Notes: generated by a model from the letters alone, not told the origin. 64,000 nucleotides of DNA from Armatimonadota bacterium (GCA_026003175.1 BPGT01000003.1:310001-374000), one strand, 5' to 3'. Counted from the stretch's first letter, positions 26,562 through 36,324 are shown. A program made the numbers and translations.

Positions 26562-26585
26562 TAATAATGATTCGCGTTATTATTA
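26562..26585 (-). promoter_or_regulatory. Fur-like iron box upstream of the VIT1/ferritin gene
   Basis: TAATAATGATTC followed by GCGTTATTATTA forms an imperfect inverted repeat resembling the Fur consensus. It lies 15-40 bases before the start codon, directly after a TATAAT-like -10 (about 26586-26591, minus strand). Confidence 0.5.
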
Positions 26586-26632
26586 TATCATATAATTTTG
26601 TGAAAAATGGAACATGGATACGACGTTATCCC

Positions 26633-26703
26633 GAGCAATCGCAAAGAGTTGCCTCGCCATGCATCGGGGGGATTGCTTCAGCACTTTGGGCTTCGCAATG
26701 ACA
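26633..26703. repeat. degenerate REP-like repeat (GATTGCTTC...CGCAATGAC type)
   Basis: GGATTGCTTCAGCACTTTGG with CTTCGCAATGACAC, preceded by an inverted partner, resembles the better-preserved unit at 49189. The remaining sequence up to 26938 has no gene I can support; it contains a 9-bp hairpin GCAGGATGC/GCATCCTGC (26823-26848). Confidence 0.45.
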
Positions 26704-26938
26704 CTAGGCGCCGTTCGCGTGTCATCGCAAGGGATGTAGCGATTGAAGCGACCTCTCATCGCCTCTTTGTGGCAGAACAGGTGGTTCTTAACGCAGCCCG
26801 GGCGTTAGCCTGGGACTAATTGGCAGGATGCACTCCGTCGCATCCTGCATATGTCGTGGTCTGGCCCTCCAGAAGATTCAGCCTTGACGGGCTATGAGTG
26901 GGGATCGCCAGCCTCATGCGGAAGGTAGCAGATGTAGT

Positions 26939-26985
26939 ATGGAGCGGGAGACGGGACTCGAACCCGCGACATCCAGCTTGGGAAG
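26939..26985 (-). repeat. att-type direct repeat, distal copy (tRNA-Gly 3' fragment)
   Basis: 47 bases identical to 44043-44089, the 3' part of the intact tRNA-Gly gene (CCA end, acceptor strand, T arm and anticodon 3' half). After 26985 the match stops abruptly. A displaced tRNA 3' end at the far side of a gene block is the classic footprint of integration at a tRNA gene. It marks the distal border of the 17-kb island. Confidence 0.88.
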
Positions 26986-27278
26986 TGCTCCCCCTACTTT
27001 GCACTGGATGTCCACCAAAGCTACTATATCTTGTGCTCCCCTACCTTTCCCAGAGCTACATCTTGAGACCTTCGCTCATCCTAGCCTTTGCAGGCTGGAA
27101 GTAGTATATCACACCAACCGCCGCGAATGCAACCTGCCTCAGTAGATGCGCTAGCACTTGGCCTGCTTCCTCCTTTGCCCGACGCAACAAACCCACGTTG
27201 TCTATAGCGCCGCAGGGTTGCGTTTGACTTCCTGTTGGGATAAACTGCTGCTGCCTTCTGTAGGGGCAGAGCAAGCCG
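26986..27278. other. island margin without a convincing gene
   Basis: About 290 bases between the att repeat and the cysteine desulfurase stop. A 78-codon minus-strand frame (27056-27292, TTG start overlapping the desulfurase end) has helical character (AKEEAGQVLAHLLRQVAFAA) but no family resemblance and no ribosome-binding site, so I do not call it. No terminator is evident after the island operon. Confidence 0.4.
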
Positions 27279-28442
27279 TCACCTTTCCCCAATCGCGCCC
27301 ACTCGGTGGTACACTTCTGCTATCCGGGCAGCGGCACGCTCGATCTCCTCCTCGGTATTGAAACGTCCTAACCCCACACGAATGGTGCGATAAGATTGTT
27401 CGCGGCTCAAGCCTATCGCCTGCAACACATGTGATGGTTCCATCGCTCCCGCTGTGCAAGCGGAGCCTGTGCTGAGGGCAACATCGGGCAGGTTCAGCAA
27501 CAGGGCATCCGCTTCGACGTCGGGGAAGGTGAGACTGCTGTTGTTGGGGAGGCGGAGGGAGGGGTCGCCATTATACTGTAACGAAGGGATGCGCTCCTTC
27601 AAGAGCTGCTCCAGGCGGTCGCGCAACTTGCCCACGCGCGTGGCTTCCTCAGGCATCTGCTCGTGGCAAATCCGACAGGCTTCTCCAAATCCCACAATAG
27701 CAGGCACATTTAGCGTGCCCGGGCGCAGGCTCCATTCCTGCCCCCCTCCAAACATCAGAGGTTGTAGTCTTGCCCGTCTGGCTCCTCCGCGCACATACAA
27801 AGCTCCCGCTCCCTTGGGGCCATACAGCTTGTGTGCGCTGATAGATAGCATGTCGAGGTACAGGTGTTCTACGTTCACGGGTATCTTGCCTACTGCCTGT
27901 GCGCCGTCGCAGTGTAACAAAGCCCCACGTTCATGCACCAACCTGCTGATAACCTCCATACGCTGGAGAGTGCCAATCTCGTTGTTCGCCAGCTGGATGG
28001 AAACCAGCAGCGTATTCTCATCTACCGCCTGCTCCAGCGCCGACAGTTGCACATGCCCCAGACTGTCCACAGGCAAGATAATCACCTCATAGCCTCGCTC
28101 TGCCAGCCAGCGACAGGGTTCTAGCACGGACTTGTGCTCTATAGCGCAGGTAACTATCTGTCTCCTGTTGCCGGTGTGCGCCATCGCTGTACCGAGGATG
28201 GCGATGTTGTTGCTCTCCGTTGCCCCACAGGTAAACACAATCTCGGTGCGCTTTGCTCCGATCAGCATAGCGACCTGCTCGCGAGCGGTCTCCACCGCAT
28301 CTGCCGCCCTTCTACCCAGAGGATGGTAGGGGTTGGAGGGGTTCGCCGTGTTCTCTGTCCAGAAAGGCATCATCGCCTGCACCACACGCGGGTCTACAGG
28401 CGTGCTGGAGTGATGGTCCAGGTATATCACCCCTGTGTTCAT
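27279..28442 (-). CDS. cysteine desulfurase, DndA/SspA-like
   Basis: A 387-residue class V aminotransferase-fold enzyme that takes sulphur from L-cysteine as an enzyme persulphide. The PLP lysine is K205 in SISAHKLYGPKG and the sulphur-carrying cysteine is C329 in LSTGSACTAGAMEP. IYLDHHSSTPVDPRV is the usual N-terminus and CGATESNNIAILG binds PLP phosphate. ATG 28442 overlaps the BrxL stop as ATGA. As last gene of the island operon, with a DndC/SspD-like protein upstream, it most likely feeds DNA phosphorothioation. By sequence alone IscS/NifS for Fe-S assembly cannot be excluded, but no IscU or other Fe-S gene is near. Confidence 0.9.
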   Translation of the reverse strand: MNTGVIYLDHHSSTPVDPRVVQAMMPFWTENTANPSNPYHPLGRRAADAVETAREQVAMLIGAKRTEIVFTCGATESNNIAILGTAMAHTGNRRQIVTCAIEHKSVLEPCRWLAERGYEVIILPVDSLGHVQLSALEQAVDENTLLVSIQLANNEIGTLQRMEVISRLVHERGALLHCDGAQAVGKIPVNVEHLYLDMLSISAHKLYGPKGAGALYVRGGARRARLQPLMFGGGQEWSLRPGTLNVPAIVGFGEACRICHEQMPEEATRVGKLRDRLEQLLKERIPSLQYNGDPSLRLPNNSSLTFPDVEADALLLNLPDVALSTGSACTAGAMEPSHVLQAIGLSREQSYRTIRVGLGRFNTEEEIERAAARIAEVYHRVGAIGER

Positions 28443-29878
28443 GTGAGAGCACACTCAATCCGCTCCTGGTACTGGCGATACTCGGCATCAAGGAGGTATA
28501 TCTGACTCCACACCTGCTGACGCAGGCGTACTGCTGGCTCCACGCAATACTGGCGAAACTCTTCGGCAGTGACCTCGCCGTGTGGGAATTGTATCTTCAT
28601 CAGCCCGCTGGCGAGCGAGCGAACCGCTTCCTCGTTCCGATGGTAGCGCTTGCTTCCTCTCACCCGCAGGTGGCGGTGACAGTACTCATCTATCTCCAGA
28701 GCATTGCGCAGCGCAAGCATCGCATCTCCGAAGAAATCCGCCTTCAGCCCTAAAGTGGTAGCAAAACAGTCTGCCGTGAGTTTACGCAACTGCCATCCGG
28801 GCAGCAATCCCCGGATGCGGTCCAGGAAGGCGGTCTCGCGCAGGAACTCGGGCAGTTCTTCCACCAGGGGCTGCTTGACCGGCTGCTGCTGTTCATCCAG
28901 GGTGATGTTCGCCAGCATCACGAAGCTGCAATCACTGGATGTCTCGTGCAAGCCGCCGCGGCTCAGCCTGCCGTTCGCCAGAAAGCCTTTCAGTCCCCCC
29001 ACAATCTCCGCAGGCTTGTCGAAGCGAAGCGTCTGCACCTCATCCAGCACCACCACCGCGTATCGCGCCAGGATACCCCATCGCTCGGTTGCGTTGTTTA
29101 CAAACATCACTGCTGGGGAGACATTCCCACCGCTTACCAGCTTCACATGCGGGCTGATGTTCTCGTAGATGTAGCTCTTGCCCGTGCCTTTCGGAGCCAG
29201 TTCCATCATGTGCGCACTCTTCTGCACCAAGGGGATCAGCCGACACAGTAGCAGCGTCTGCTCATCGGGGGTGAACACTTGCGGATTGTATCCCATAGAG
29301 AGAAGCAGCAGCCATCGCCACTCCTCCAGCGTGAACTCTCGACGCGCTTGCTGGAACAGCTCGATGTCCACGCTGGCTTGCATTGGACGGAAGGAGGTAA
29401 TGACAACCCCCACGCCCTCCACGAACAGCAACTCCACCACGCCCCACATGCCCTCATCGAGCAGCGCGGGATGCTGGCGGACAATCTCGTCGCTGATATA
29501 TGCCTTGGGAATCCCTAGCAGTTTCAGCCGAGCGAACTGCTCCGCCTTGTTCTGGTGGAGCTGTATTTCCACCTCCACAGGCGTCAGCACTTTCACCTGT
29601 TCGCCGTTCTTGAGACGGTGTTTGACGCGCCCTGCATCGCGGGGCCCAGGAATGTAGCGGCTCGCCCACTCCTGCAGACGCTCCGATTCCTGCGGGCTCA
29701 GTGGTCCTTCACCGGGCACAATAGCGTCCAGCACCCATTCGCCCACGTATGCAGGTACACCGCGCTTTTGCAGCTGGCTCATCGGCAGACGGCGCTTGTC
29801 AATGACCAGATTGCCAAACACGCTGCGTGCCTTTTGAGTTACAAGGTGCAGCATATCTGTAGCGACCGTCTCAAACAT
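28439..29878 (-). CDS. brxL: BrxL-like AAA+ ATPase (BREX Lon-related protein, short form)
   Basis: A 479-residue protein of the BrxL/Lon_2 group. The N-terminal region (LVIDKRRLPMSQLQKRGVPA, YVGEWVLDAIVPGEGPLSPQE) and RPMQASVDIELFQQARREFT are family-typical. Walker A is MELAPKGTGKSYIYEN near residue 230 and Walker B is VVVLDEVQTLRF. RLSRGGLHETSSDCSFVMLA follows. Longer BrxL proteins carry a C-terminal Lon-type protease-like domain; this one ends soon after the AAA+ lid, with no visible Ser-Lys dyad. BrxL binds DNA and is needed for BREX phage restriction. The start (ATG 29878 or GTG 29881) is fused to the PglZ stop, showing coupling. Confidence 0.85.
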   Translation of the reverse strand: MFETVATDMLHLVTQKARSVFGNLVIDKRRLPMSQLQKRGVPAYVGEWVLDAIVPGEGPLSPQESERLQEWASRYIPGPRDAGRVKHRLKNGEQVKVLTPVEVEIQLHQNKAEQFARLKLLGIPKAYISDEIVRQHPALLDEGMWGVVELLFVEGVGVVITSFRPMQASVDIELFQQARREFTLEEWRWLLLLSMGYNPQVFTPDEQTLLLCRLIPLVQKSAHMMELAPKGTGKSYIYENISPHVKLVSGGNVSPAVMFVNNATERWGILARYAVVVLDEVQTLRFDKPAEIVGGLKGFLANGRLSRGGLHETSSDCSFVMLANITLDEQQQPVKQPLVEELPEFLRETAFLDRIRGLLPGWQLRKLTADCFATTLGLKADFFGDAMLALRNALEIDEYCHRHLRVRGSKRYHRNEEAVRSLASGLMKIQFPHGEVTAEEFRQYCVEPAVRLRQQVWSQIYLLDAEYRQYQERIECALT

Positions 29879-29880
29879 CA

Positions 29881-32085
29881 CTATTGCAAATCCTCCAGCA
29901 AGTCTGTCGTACGATACATCTCACGGGTCTCGTCGACAATCTCCACCTGTACTGCAAAGGGTATCTCGTTCGCAACAACCTGCAGTTTGGCGTGAACTCG
30001 CTGCCACTGTGCTTTTGCGGGCAGCTTGGGCAGCACCAGATCGACTATAGATCTGGACAGAGCCGCGGTCTCCTGTGCTACTGGTAGCGAATGCCACTGT
30101 TGCTCACCCATCACCAGCTGTAAGGCGTGGAGTTGCACCGAATATTGCTCCAGATTGGCTATTTGCAACTGCATACTACCTTCCCTACCGACCTGTCCTC
30201 TCACAATAACCTTGCCCTGCAAACGAGGAGCTTGCACCTCCCGCACATACACAAGCCAGGGCACAATCACCTCTTCCGGATGGATACCGCCGTGAGCGAA
30301 ACGCTCGCCACCTCCTTTACCGCCTTCCGCAACGAACATGTCGGCATCCAGCGGCACCGCGACCGGGTGTGCTAGCCCAAATCGCTCGGGGTGCAGGTAG
30401 ATGAGGGCATTCTTCTCATCTACGAGATAACCACGCTCGTCAAATGGCAGGGTGCAGCTTCCCCAGGCAGCGCGTCCTTTCGCCTGCATCCCAGCGGGTG
30501 GGTGATACCGCCGGTTGCTGTAGCCAAACATCCTTCCGTGGTCAGAGGTTACCACGATTCGTCCCGGCACACCTGCAGGCATCGCCCGTAGTGCCTCTAC
30601 TATCTTCCCGGCAAGGTTGTCTAACTCAGCAGCCACATCGTGCGCGAGCGTATCGGTATCGTATCGCTCGTGGTATGTCTTATCCGGCTCGTTCACCCGC
30701 CACAGCAAACATTCTCCAGCCTTCGCCTGGCGCAGGCGTTCGATGGGGATATTGCCCTCTGGCAATAGTTCACCCACCTCCGGAACTGGATTTTGCTCAT
30801 CCAGCGCGAAGCGTGGACACTCCCCACGCAGGATGGCAGGCTTGGCGAAAGGGGTGATTGTCGGCAGCGCGCTCAACGCGGGGTGTGGTTCCAAAGCAGT
30901 GATGTCTTCAGACAGCGACACGATTCGAGAGTGCAGTTCCAGCGCGTCTTGCCAGCCTAATCCGTCCAGCACCACCAGCAGGGTCAGATAATCGGGGGCA
31001 AGCAACCGCCTCACACGCCGGAACACGAACCATCGCTGCAGGTCGTCTCCCGCCTGTAATGCGCGTGGATAGAACTCCAGTAGCCAGTAGATGAACTGCC
31101 TGGCGATCTCCTCCGACTTCTGACGCTGCGAGTCGTTACCATATTCCATTACCCAACGGCGATAGGGCAGATATTGTTCCACCGCCCACTTCAAGGCAGA
31201 TGCAACATCCTGTGGCTCACCGAAGGGGGATGGCTCTTCAGGAGGGATGAGCTGCTCTATCTGACGCCTGCGTTCCGGGCTAAGATAAGGGAAGAGCACT
31301 TCAGCCGTTTCTCTGGTGAGTAAGTCGGTATGGTGCAGGTAGTACGTCGCTCCCTCCTCTGCGACAATTTGCTTGGCTTCGGGAGCGACAGCGCGGTTGC
31401 GCAGGTAGTCGGAAACCTGTTGGCTTGCACGCACATACCACTCTCTGGCGATTGCATGCAATCGCCGTTTCCACTCGGCGGGCAGGGGCAGAGGGAAAGG
31501 AGGCAGGTCGTGTCCCAGATGCGTACGCTGCGTCAGACACAGCCATTCCTCCATCAAGCGGCGTGCAGTCTCGGCATTGTAAGCCCTATACACAGGTTGA
31601 AGCCGCTCTTCTGCCCGGTCGCTCCAGAGGTAGGATTGCTGACACAATACTACCTGTTCTGCCTCGCTGGAAGAGGTTTCTTGTAGCCATACAAGCCACC
31701 AAGCTGCATGTTCTACGGACAACGGTTCGTACCATCTGGCTTCGGGATACAGGCGCGATAGAATATCCGTGACGCTCCAGTCGTTTTGTGGAACATGCTT
31801 ACTTTGCACCAGACGCAGGGCAATGTGGTGCGCTTGTTCTTCACTCAGCTGCGGGCAGATATGTATCAGGGTGCGTCTGGGAGAACTTACCTCCTTGTAG
31901 GCTATCTGCCGACCCCGATAGAAACGCTCTGCCCATTCGCACAGGTGCTTGCCACGAATGAACAACCGTTCCGAGCACAGGGCGTGTTCCAGAAAGGCAA
32001 CCTCATCGTCTATGACGAGGTAGCCCTCGGGGACGATAGCGTCTCCGTACTTATCCAGCAAGATATGTGGTGGATGGCTTTTCAT
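29881..32085 (-). CDS. pglZ: PglZ-type alkaline-phosphatase-superfamily protein
   Basis: A 734-residue protein whose central/C-terminal half is a PglZ domain. The metal-binding start is VVLDGLGWQDALELHS (Asp at about 373), then SALPTITPFAKPAILRGECP, and VVTSDHGRMFGYSN (about 511-524) with the Asp-His pair. The N-terminal 350 residues are helical and the end is beta-rich (YSVQLHALQLVMGEQQWHSL). PglZ is the hallmark of BREX and Pgl phage-resistance systems and is a predicted metal-dependent phosphodiesterase or nuclease. It is sandwiched between the BrxC-like ATPase and BrxL in the usual BREX-like company. Confidence 0.92.
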   Translation of the reverse strand: MKSHPPHILLDKYGDAIVPEGYLVIDDEVAFLEHALCSERLFIRGKHLCEWAERFYRGRQIAYKEVSSPRRTLIHICPQLSEEQAHHIALRLVQSKHVPQNDWSVTDILSRLYPEARWYEPLSVEHAAWWLVWLQETSSSEAEQVVLCQQSYLWSDRAEERLQPVYRAYNAETARRLMEEWLCLTQRTHLGHDLPPFPLPLPAEWKRRLHAIAREWYVRASQQVSDYLRNRAVAPEAKQIVAEEGATYYLHHTDLLTRETAEVLFPYLSPERRRQIEQLIPPEEPSPFGEPQDVASALKWAVEQYLPYRRWVMEYGNDSQRQKSEEIARQFIYWLLEFYPRALQAGDDLQRWFVFRRVRRLLAPDYLTLLVVLDGLGWQDALELHSRIVSLSEDITALEPHPALSALPTITPFAKPAILRGECPRFALDEQNPVPEVGELLPEGNIPIERLRQAKAGECLLWRVNEPDKTYHERYDTDTLAHDVAAELDNLAGKIVEALRAMPAGVPGRIVVTSDHGRMFGYSNRRYHPPAGMQAKGRAAWGSCTLPFDERGYLVDEKNALIYLHPERFGLAHPVAVPLDADMFVAEGGKGGGERFAHGGIHPEEVIVPWLVYVREVQAPRLQGKVIVRGQVGREGSMQLQIANLEQYSVQLHALQLVMGEQQWHSLPVAQETAALSRSIVDLVLPKLPAKAQWQRVHAKLQVVANEIPFAVQVEIVDETREMYRTTDLLEDLQ

Positions 32086-32111
32086 TTTGTCCGTGAACCG
32101 CGTCAGTGCTT

Positions 32112-33932
32112 CTATCCTCTCAGACTCTCCAGTTCCCTCAACCTATGGTCTATCTCCTCGCGCAGCTGTCGCAGCTTCTGTACGTCCCGTATCTGGCGCA
32201 GGCGGCTACGCACGTTCTCAACCGCATCCTCGTCTATCCGGCGCTGCACCTCCGCTTTCAGCGACTCCAGATTCGGCTTCTGCTCTTCTGGCAGGAAGGC
32301 GGGCGGCTGCGACAGCTGCTGCAGCAGTGTGGATAGACCTTCTCCCTGTTGGCTGATAGCTCGTTGCTCGAGCTGCTGCAACCAGTGCGACGCTTCTTCC
32401 ACCTTCTTCTGGGCATACTCTTCCAGCCGACGTCTCGCCTGCTCAACTGCCTTGTGTACCGCCGGATGTTGGCTCTGCTGGCGCAGCTCTTCCAGTTCCC
32501 ACTTCGCCTCCTTCACTCCTGCAGGGTCAGGGGGCGAGGAATTCGCTACCTCCGAGACCTGCCGCAGCAGAGTCATGACCTGCTGACACTCCTCCACAAG
32601 CTGTTTGACCTGCTGCTCTTCATCGGTACCTTCGTAGTGTGTCCAGTACCTGTTCGTCTGCTCTTGCAAATGCTCCAGAGCAGCCCTATCCTCCGCTTTA
32701 ACAAAAGCCTCACGCCACTGGCGCAGACGACTTTCCGATTGCTGGATAGCCTCCTCGATCTGGTTTCGCTTCTGCCGATATATCTCTTGCGCTTTCGCAG
32801 ACTGCAGGTTCATCTGCTGCAGGCGTTTCACGTAATCGCGCAGGGTTGCTAAACGCGCTCCTGTATCCATCATCCGCATCTCGCTAATCAGCGACTCCTC
32901 CGCCGCCTCTTGGCGCAGCTGCTCGGCACGTTCTTGCACGTTCCGGATAGCCTGTTTAACTCGGTGTTCCAACCCCTGATTCTTCGTGAGCCTGATATAT
33001 GGTATGATAGCCCGCAACCCATCCTCGTACTTGCTCACATCTTCTAAACGACGGAGTTGTTCCGCCTCGCTGCATATTGCTTCCACTCTTTGCCGGAAGC
33101 GTTCCATCAGGCGGCTCTGAATATCCTGTACCGACGGGGAACTTGGGAGTACAATACCGAGGCTCGGTAGACCGGGTTTGGAATAAGCCTCAGCAAGGGG
33201 ACGTAACCCCGATTCCAACTGCGCCATCTTCAGCAGATGTTCTGCTCTCTGGTCGTAGCGAAGAGCAATGCCTATATCTTCCTCCAACATCTGGACAGAG
33301 CGCTGGATATTCTCTCGTAGACCTTCGTCGTCCTCCAGATTTTCCAGAGCCGAACGCAGTAAGGATAACGCCTCCTCTGCCTCCTGCTGGCTGAGGTATT
33401 CCGTGCGTGAGAGAATGGTCCTGACCATCCGCTGCACCTTTTCTCTCTCTCTATCCACATCTCGTCTCTTGATAGCAACATGATGGGTGTAGACCATTCT
33501 CTCGATGAACCGTTCTGAGCGGTCCACCTTTTGAAGGTTCCACACAGATAGTAGACTATCTAACTTGCCGTCTATACTGAACTCCAGATACTTCCGGTGG
33601 TATCCGTACCAAGCGCTAAACAGGAGAGACAGTTGATGGAAATGGTAGCCATAAGGCGGGTTCATCAAACGCAGGAGCACGTCCCGCACCTGTGTCGCTA
33701 CCTCCGTGCTGGAGAAAGCCTGATCGAGCTCGTGCCAGGCATGTTGTACGACGGAACCCGGCGGCGGAGGCTGGATAGTATAGTCCGACTTTAGGATGCG
33801 CCACTGTGCCTGCAGATACTTGTGCACACAGTCCCTGCCCGGACGGTTACCGAACGTATCCACAATATCTCTTACCCTGTCTTCGGCGAGCTTGTGGCAG
33901 ATTTGCCTTATATCTGCGCGTAGCGTGCTACT
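32112..33932 (-). pseudogene. coiled-coil C-terminal part of the BrxC-like ATPase, in another frame
   Basis: About 606 codons without a convincing start codon or ribosome-binding site. The frame continues upstream only as shadow sequence inside the end of the ATPase gene. The coding part begins near DIRQICHKLAEDRVRDIVDT, followed by LMNPPYGYHFHQLSLLFSAW, which looks like a domain, then about 400 residues of long heptad-rich helices (RVKQAIRNVQERAEQLRQEA, WELEELRQQSQHPAVHKAVE). BrxC/PglY ATPases are usually around 1200 residues, so I read this as the C-terminal half of the 33934 gene, split by a frameshift near 33935. A separate coiled-coil gene with an unusual start remains possible. Confidence 0.6.
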
Positions 33933-33933
33933 G

Positions 33934-36324
33934 CTATGCGGGGTACTGATCGAAGAAGGGCGGTGCAAACCGGTATACCTGTTTGTACAGAAGACGCAGG
34001 GCTTCCGAAACTGTATGAGGGTTCTCCTGCTGCAGAAACGCTCGGTAGGCACGAGGCACCACCAGGAGAGGAGAAGTACCAGACTGCAGAGGAACACTAT
34101 CACTGAGCAGTCTCTGCTTCGCTTGCTCAATCTGCTTTTGTGCCGTATCATGCTCCTTTCTCATGAGTTCGTCGCCAATCTGCTGTCTGTCCGCAGGTGG
34201 CATGCTTAGCCAGAGATAGTTATCCCAACGAACCAAATAGAGCAGGTCAGGCATCGGCTGCGTTGGAAGCACCACCAGTATCGCTGGAGCGTTCTCGTCG
34301 GGAAAAGCCCGGTCCAGTATCTCGGAAACACGTTCCGCCAACCCGTCCAGTTCTTCCTCACTCAGAGCAAGCAATCGGATAACTAAACCACGCTTCCACT
34401 CCGTGCTTAGCCCATTGTTGGTTGTCCTGACAAGAGGCGCATCACGCCGCAGGTTTTGCTCGGTGAAGTCGCGCACCAGCCAGATGACCTGTCTTGCTTG
34501 CCAGTCATCCCTGTGACCCCACGTCACGTTGACTTCTGGCGTCACTTGGAAACGTTCGTTGAGCAGCTTCACGTGCTCGCTCGATATCGGTTCGCTCCAT
34601 ATTCCGTTCTTGATTTGCTGCAGCTTTCTCAGGTCGCCTCCCAGCGAGTAGAATCGGTATCTTCCCTGCTCCTCATAGAGAGCAAACACCTCTACCAGGT
34701 GCCGCAGAGTGTGAGCCACGATACCAACATCCATCCCTGTCAGATGCGATACTATCTGCATGAAGTTGTCGCGAAGGGTCGGGATGCTGGTCAAGGTAAG
34801 AAGCAAGATTGCCTTCAACACTGCGATCTGTTCCGAGGAAGGTTCTCCCTCAATACGCTTCAAGGCATTTTCGTACTGAAACCGCTCATGCTCAGGTAGC
34901 ATGCCCTCAAAGTAGTCTATCAGCTCGATGGGGTAAATCCAGTTGGGCTTACCACCCGCGATAACCGCAGGTTCACTGATCTTACTTCCCACACGCTCCT
35001 GCACGAAACCGAGCACCGTACGGGCAGTTTCTATCTGAACGTTTGCGATAGGGATGCCCTGGCAGAGGATAGCGGTCGTTAGAGGATGGAGTGGAAAACA
35101 TCCTTTGCTGACAATCTCGTGGAACTGTTCGTCTGTCCACTGTTGCTGCTCCGAGTACCGGCTACTAAACGCCTTCCTCGCCAAAACGCTCGCCTCCCAG
35201 AGGTGGTCATCCAGATCTGGATGTTGACGCAACAGGTCAGGGAAGGGGGTGTTCTCCTGAGACAGGTAGCCATCTATCACTTGTTCCATGCGGGTGTGCA
35301 GACTCAGTTTGTTGCGTCCTGGAATGCGCTGCAGTTCCTTGAGTGCCTCCTCTATTTGCTGTTCGGATGCACTTCGCATCGTATTTCGTACCACCACAGA
35401 GGGATCATGCTGGGCAAAGGCGAGCAAGAGTACCCGCGAACGCAGGGTGTCAACCATCTCCAGCAGGCGCTGTAGCGAACCCGCATACCTGCGCTGCAGG
35501 TAGTAACGTTCAACAAATTGCGAGAACTCGTCGAAGAGGATTAACACTCCCCCGAAACGTTGCCCCTCATCACAATAGTGCTGCACCAGCCAACGCAGCA
35601 GTTCTCGTGGCTCCAGGTCACCCTCAAAATGGGGGAAGGCTCCGGTCAGGTACTTGAACAGCTTGTTGACCACCTCGTAGGTATCTGCATCAAACTGTCT
35701 TACTCGCTCCACGAGCGCAGGCAGGTCCAGCTGATACTGTCTCAAGAACTGGTTCGCTTGTTCTTCGTATCCCCTCTGAGGCAGACTCTGCAACCATTCA
35801 GCTGCTTTCTGGTACCACAGGGGAAGATTACCATCCACCCCAGCTTCCTGCAAGGCACGTCGCATCGCTTGCAAGAACTGCTGGTCCAGCGGCAAGGGGC
35901 TGTCTCCATGCAGGCGCAATACCAGATACGGCTTTCTCTGCTCCCGAAACTCGCGCAGATTGCTTACCCGCGCAGGGTCCCCTTCGTAATGCTCAATCTT
36001 GCCCATCACGATGCGGAACTCTTCCGAATCCACATCGCGCCCGAAGTAGTTGGCCAGCACCAGCCCAAAGTGGCTCTTGCCCTGCCCATAGTTGGCGATG
36101 ATGCAGAAGATATTCTCTCGGGTTTCGGTCAGGCTGGCTTCGCGCAGCCTGTGCAGGATATCGAGGTTGGACACCATCCCCTCTGGTGCGAAGCGGGCGA
36201 ACACAAAATTCTTCAGCAGAGTAAGGTTGCGCTGCTGCTCCGTGTAGAAGTCTATCTGCACCACACTTTGTTCGGTGATGTGCTCGTCCAGTTTCACCAG
36301 GTCACCGATGGTATAAGCGTGCAT
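33934..36324 (-). CDS. BrxC/PglY-like P-loop ATPase (N-terminal part)
   Basis: 796 codons. Walker A is IIANYGQGKSHFGLVLANYF near residue 75 and Walker B GGVLILFDEFSQFVERYY near 275, followed by a sensor-like LLLAFAQHDPSV. The beginning (YTIGDLVKLDEHITEQSVVQ) and the KGCFPLHPLTTAILC motif resemble BREX BrxC/PglY-type ATPases that form oligomeric DNA-bound assemblies. A run of G (GGGGGT) precedes ATG 36324. It ends at QVYRFAPPFFDQYPA, much earlier than typical relatives, and a same-strand frame takes over at once, so a frameshift is likely. It sits directly upstream of pglZ, as brxC genes often keep company with pglZ. Confidence 0.75.
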   Translation of the reverse strand: MHAYTIGDLVKLDEHITEQSVVQIDFYTEQQRNLTLLKNFVFARFAPEGMVSNLDILHRLREASLTETRENIFCIIANYGQGKSHFGLVLANYFGRDVDSEEFRIVMGKIEHYEGDPARVSNLREFREQRKPYLVLRLHGDSPLPLDQQFLQAMRRALQEAGVDGNLPLWYQKAAEWLQSLPQRGYEEQANQFLRQYQLDLPALVERVRQFDADTYEVVNKLFKYLTGAFPHFEGDLEPRELLRWLVQHYCDEGQRFGGVLILFDEFSQFVERYYLQRRYAGSLQRLLEMVDTLRSRVLLLAFAQHDPSVVVRNTMRSASEQQIEEALKELQRIPGRNKLSLHTRMEQVIDGYLSQENTPFPDLLRQHPDLDDHLWEASVLARKAFSSRYSEQQQWTDEQFHEIVSKGCFPLHPLTTAILCQGIPIANVQIETARTVLGFVQERVGSKISEPAVIAGGKPNWIYPIELIDYFEGMLPEHERFQYENALKRIEGEPSSEQIAVLKAILLLTLTSIPTLRDNFMQIVSHLTGMDVGIVAHTLRHLVEVFALYEEQGRYRFYSLGGDLRKLQQIKNGIWSEPISSEHVKLLNERFQVTPEVNVTWGHRDDWQARQVIWLVRDFTEQNLRRDAPLVRTTNNGLSTEWKRGLVIRLLALSEEELDGLAERVSEILDRAFPDENAPAILVVLPTQPMPDLLYLVRWDNYLWLSMPPADRQQIGDELMRKEHDTAQKQIEQAKQRLLSDSVPLQSGTSPLLVVPRAYRAFLQQENPHTVSEALRLLYKQVYRFAPPFFDQYPA

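Noticed and set aside
26939-26985. Second functional tRNA-Gly gene
   Set aside because: Only the 3' half is present; the D arm and 5' acceptor strand are missing. It is treated as an att duplicate.
27056-27292. 78-codon gene after the cysteine desulfurase
   Set aside because: Only a TTG start, no ribosome-binding site and no family resemblance; kept as a note in the island-margin entry.
27279-28442. Housekeeping IscS for Fe-S clusters
   Set aside because: No IscU, IscR or ferredoxin gene is near, and its start is fused to brxL by ATGA. Assigned to the island system, though sequence alone cannot exclude IscS activity.
28439-36324. Ordinary type I BREX
   Set aside because: PglX methyltransferase, BrxA and BrxB are absent from the whole island, while sulphur-modification genes occupy the operon.
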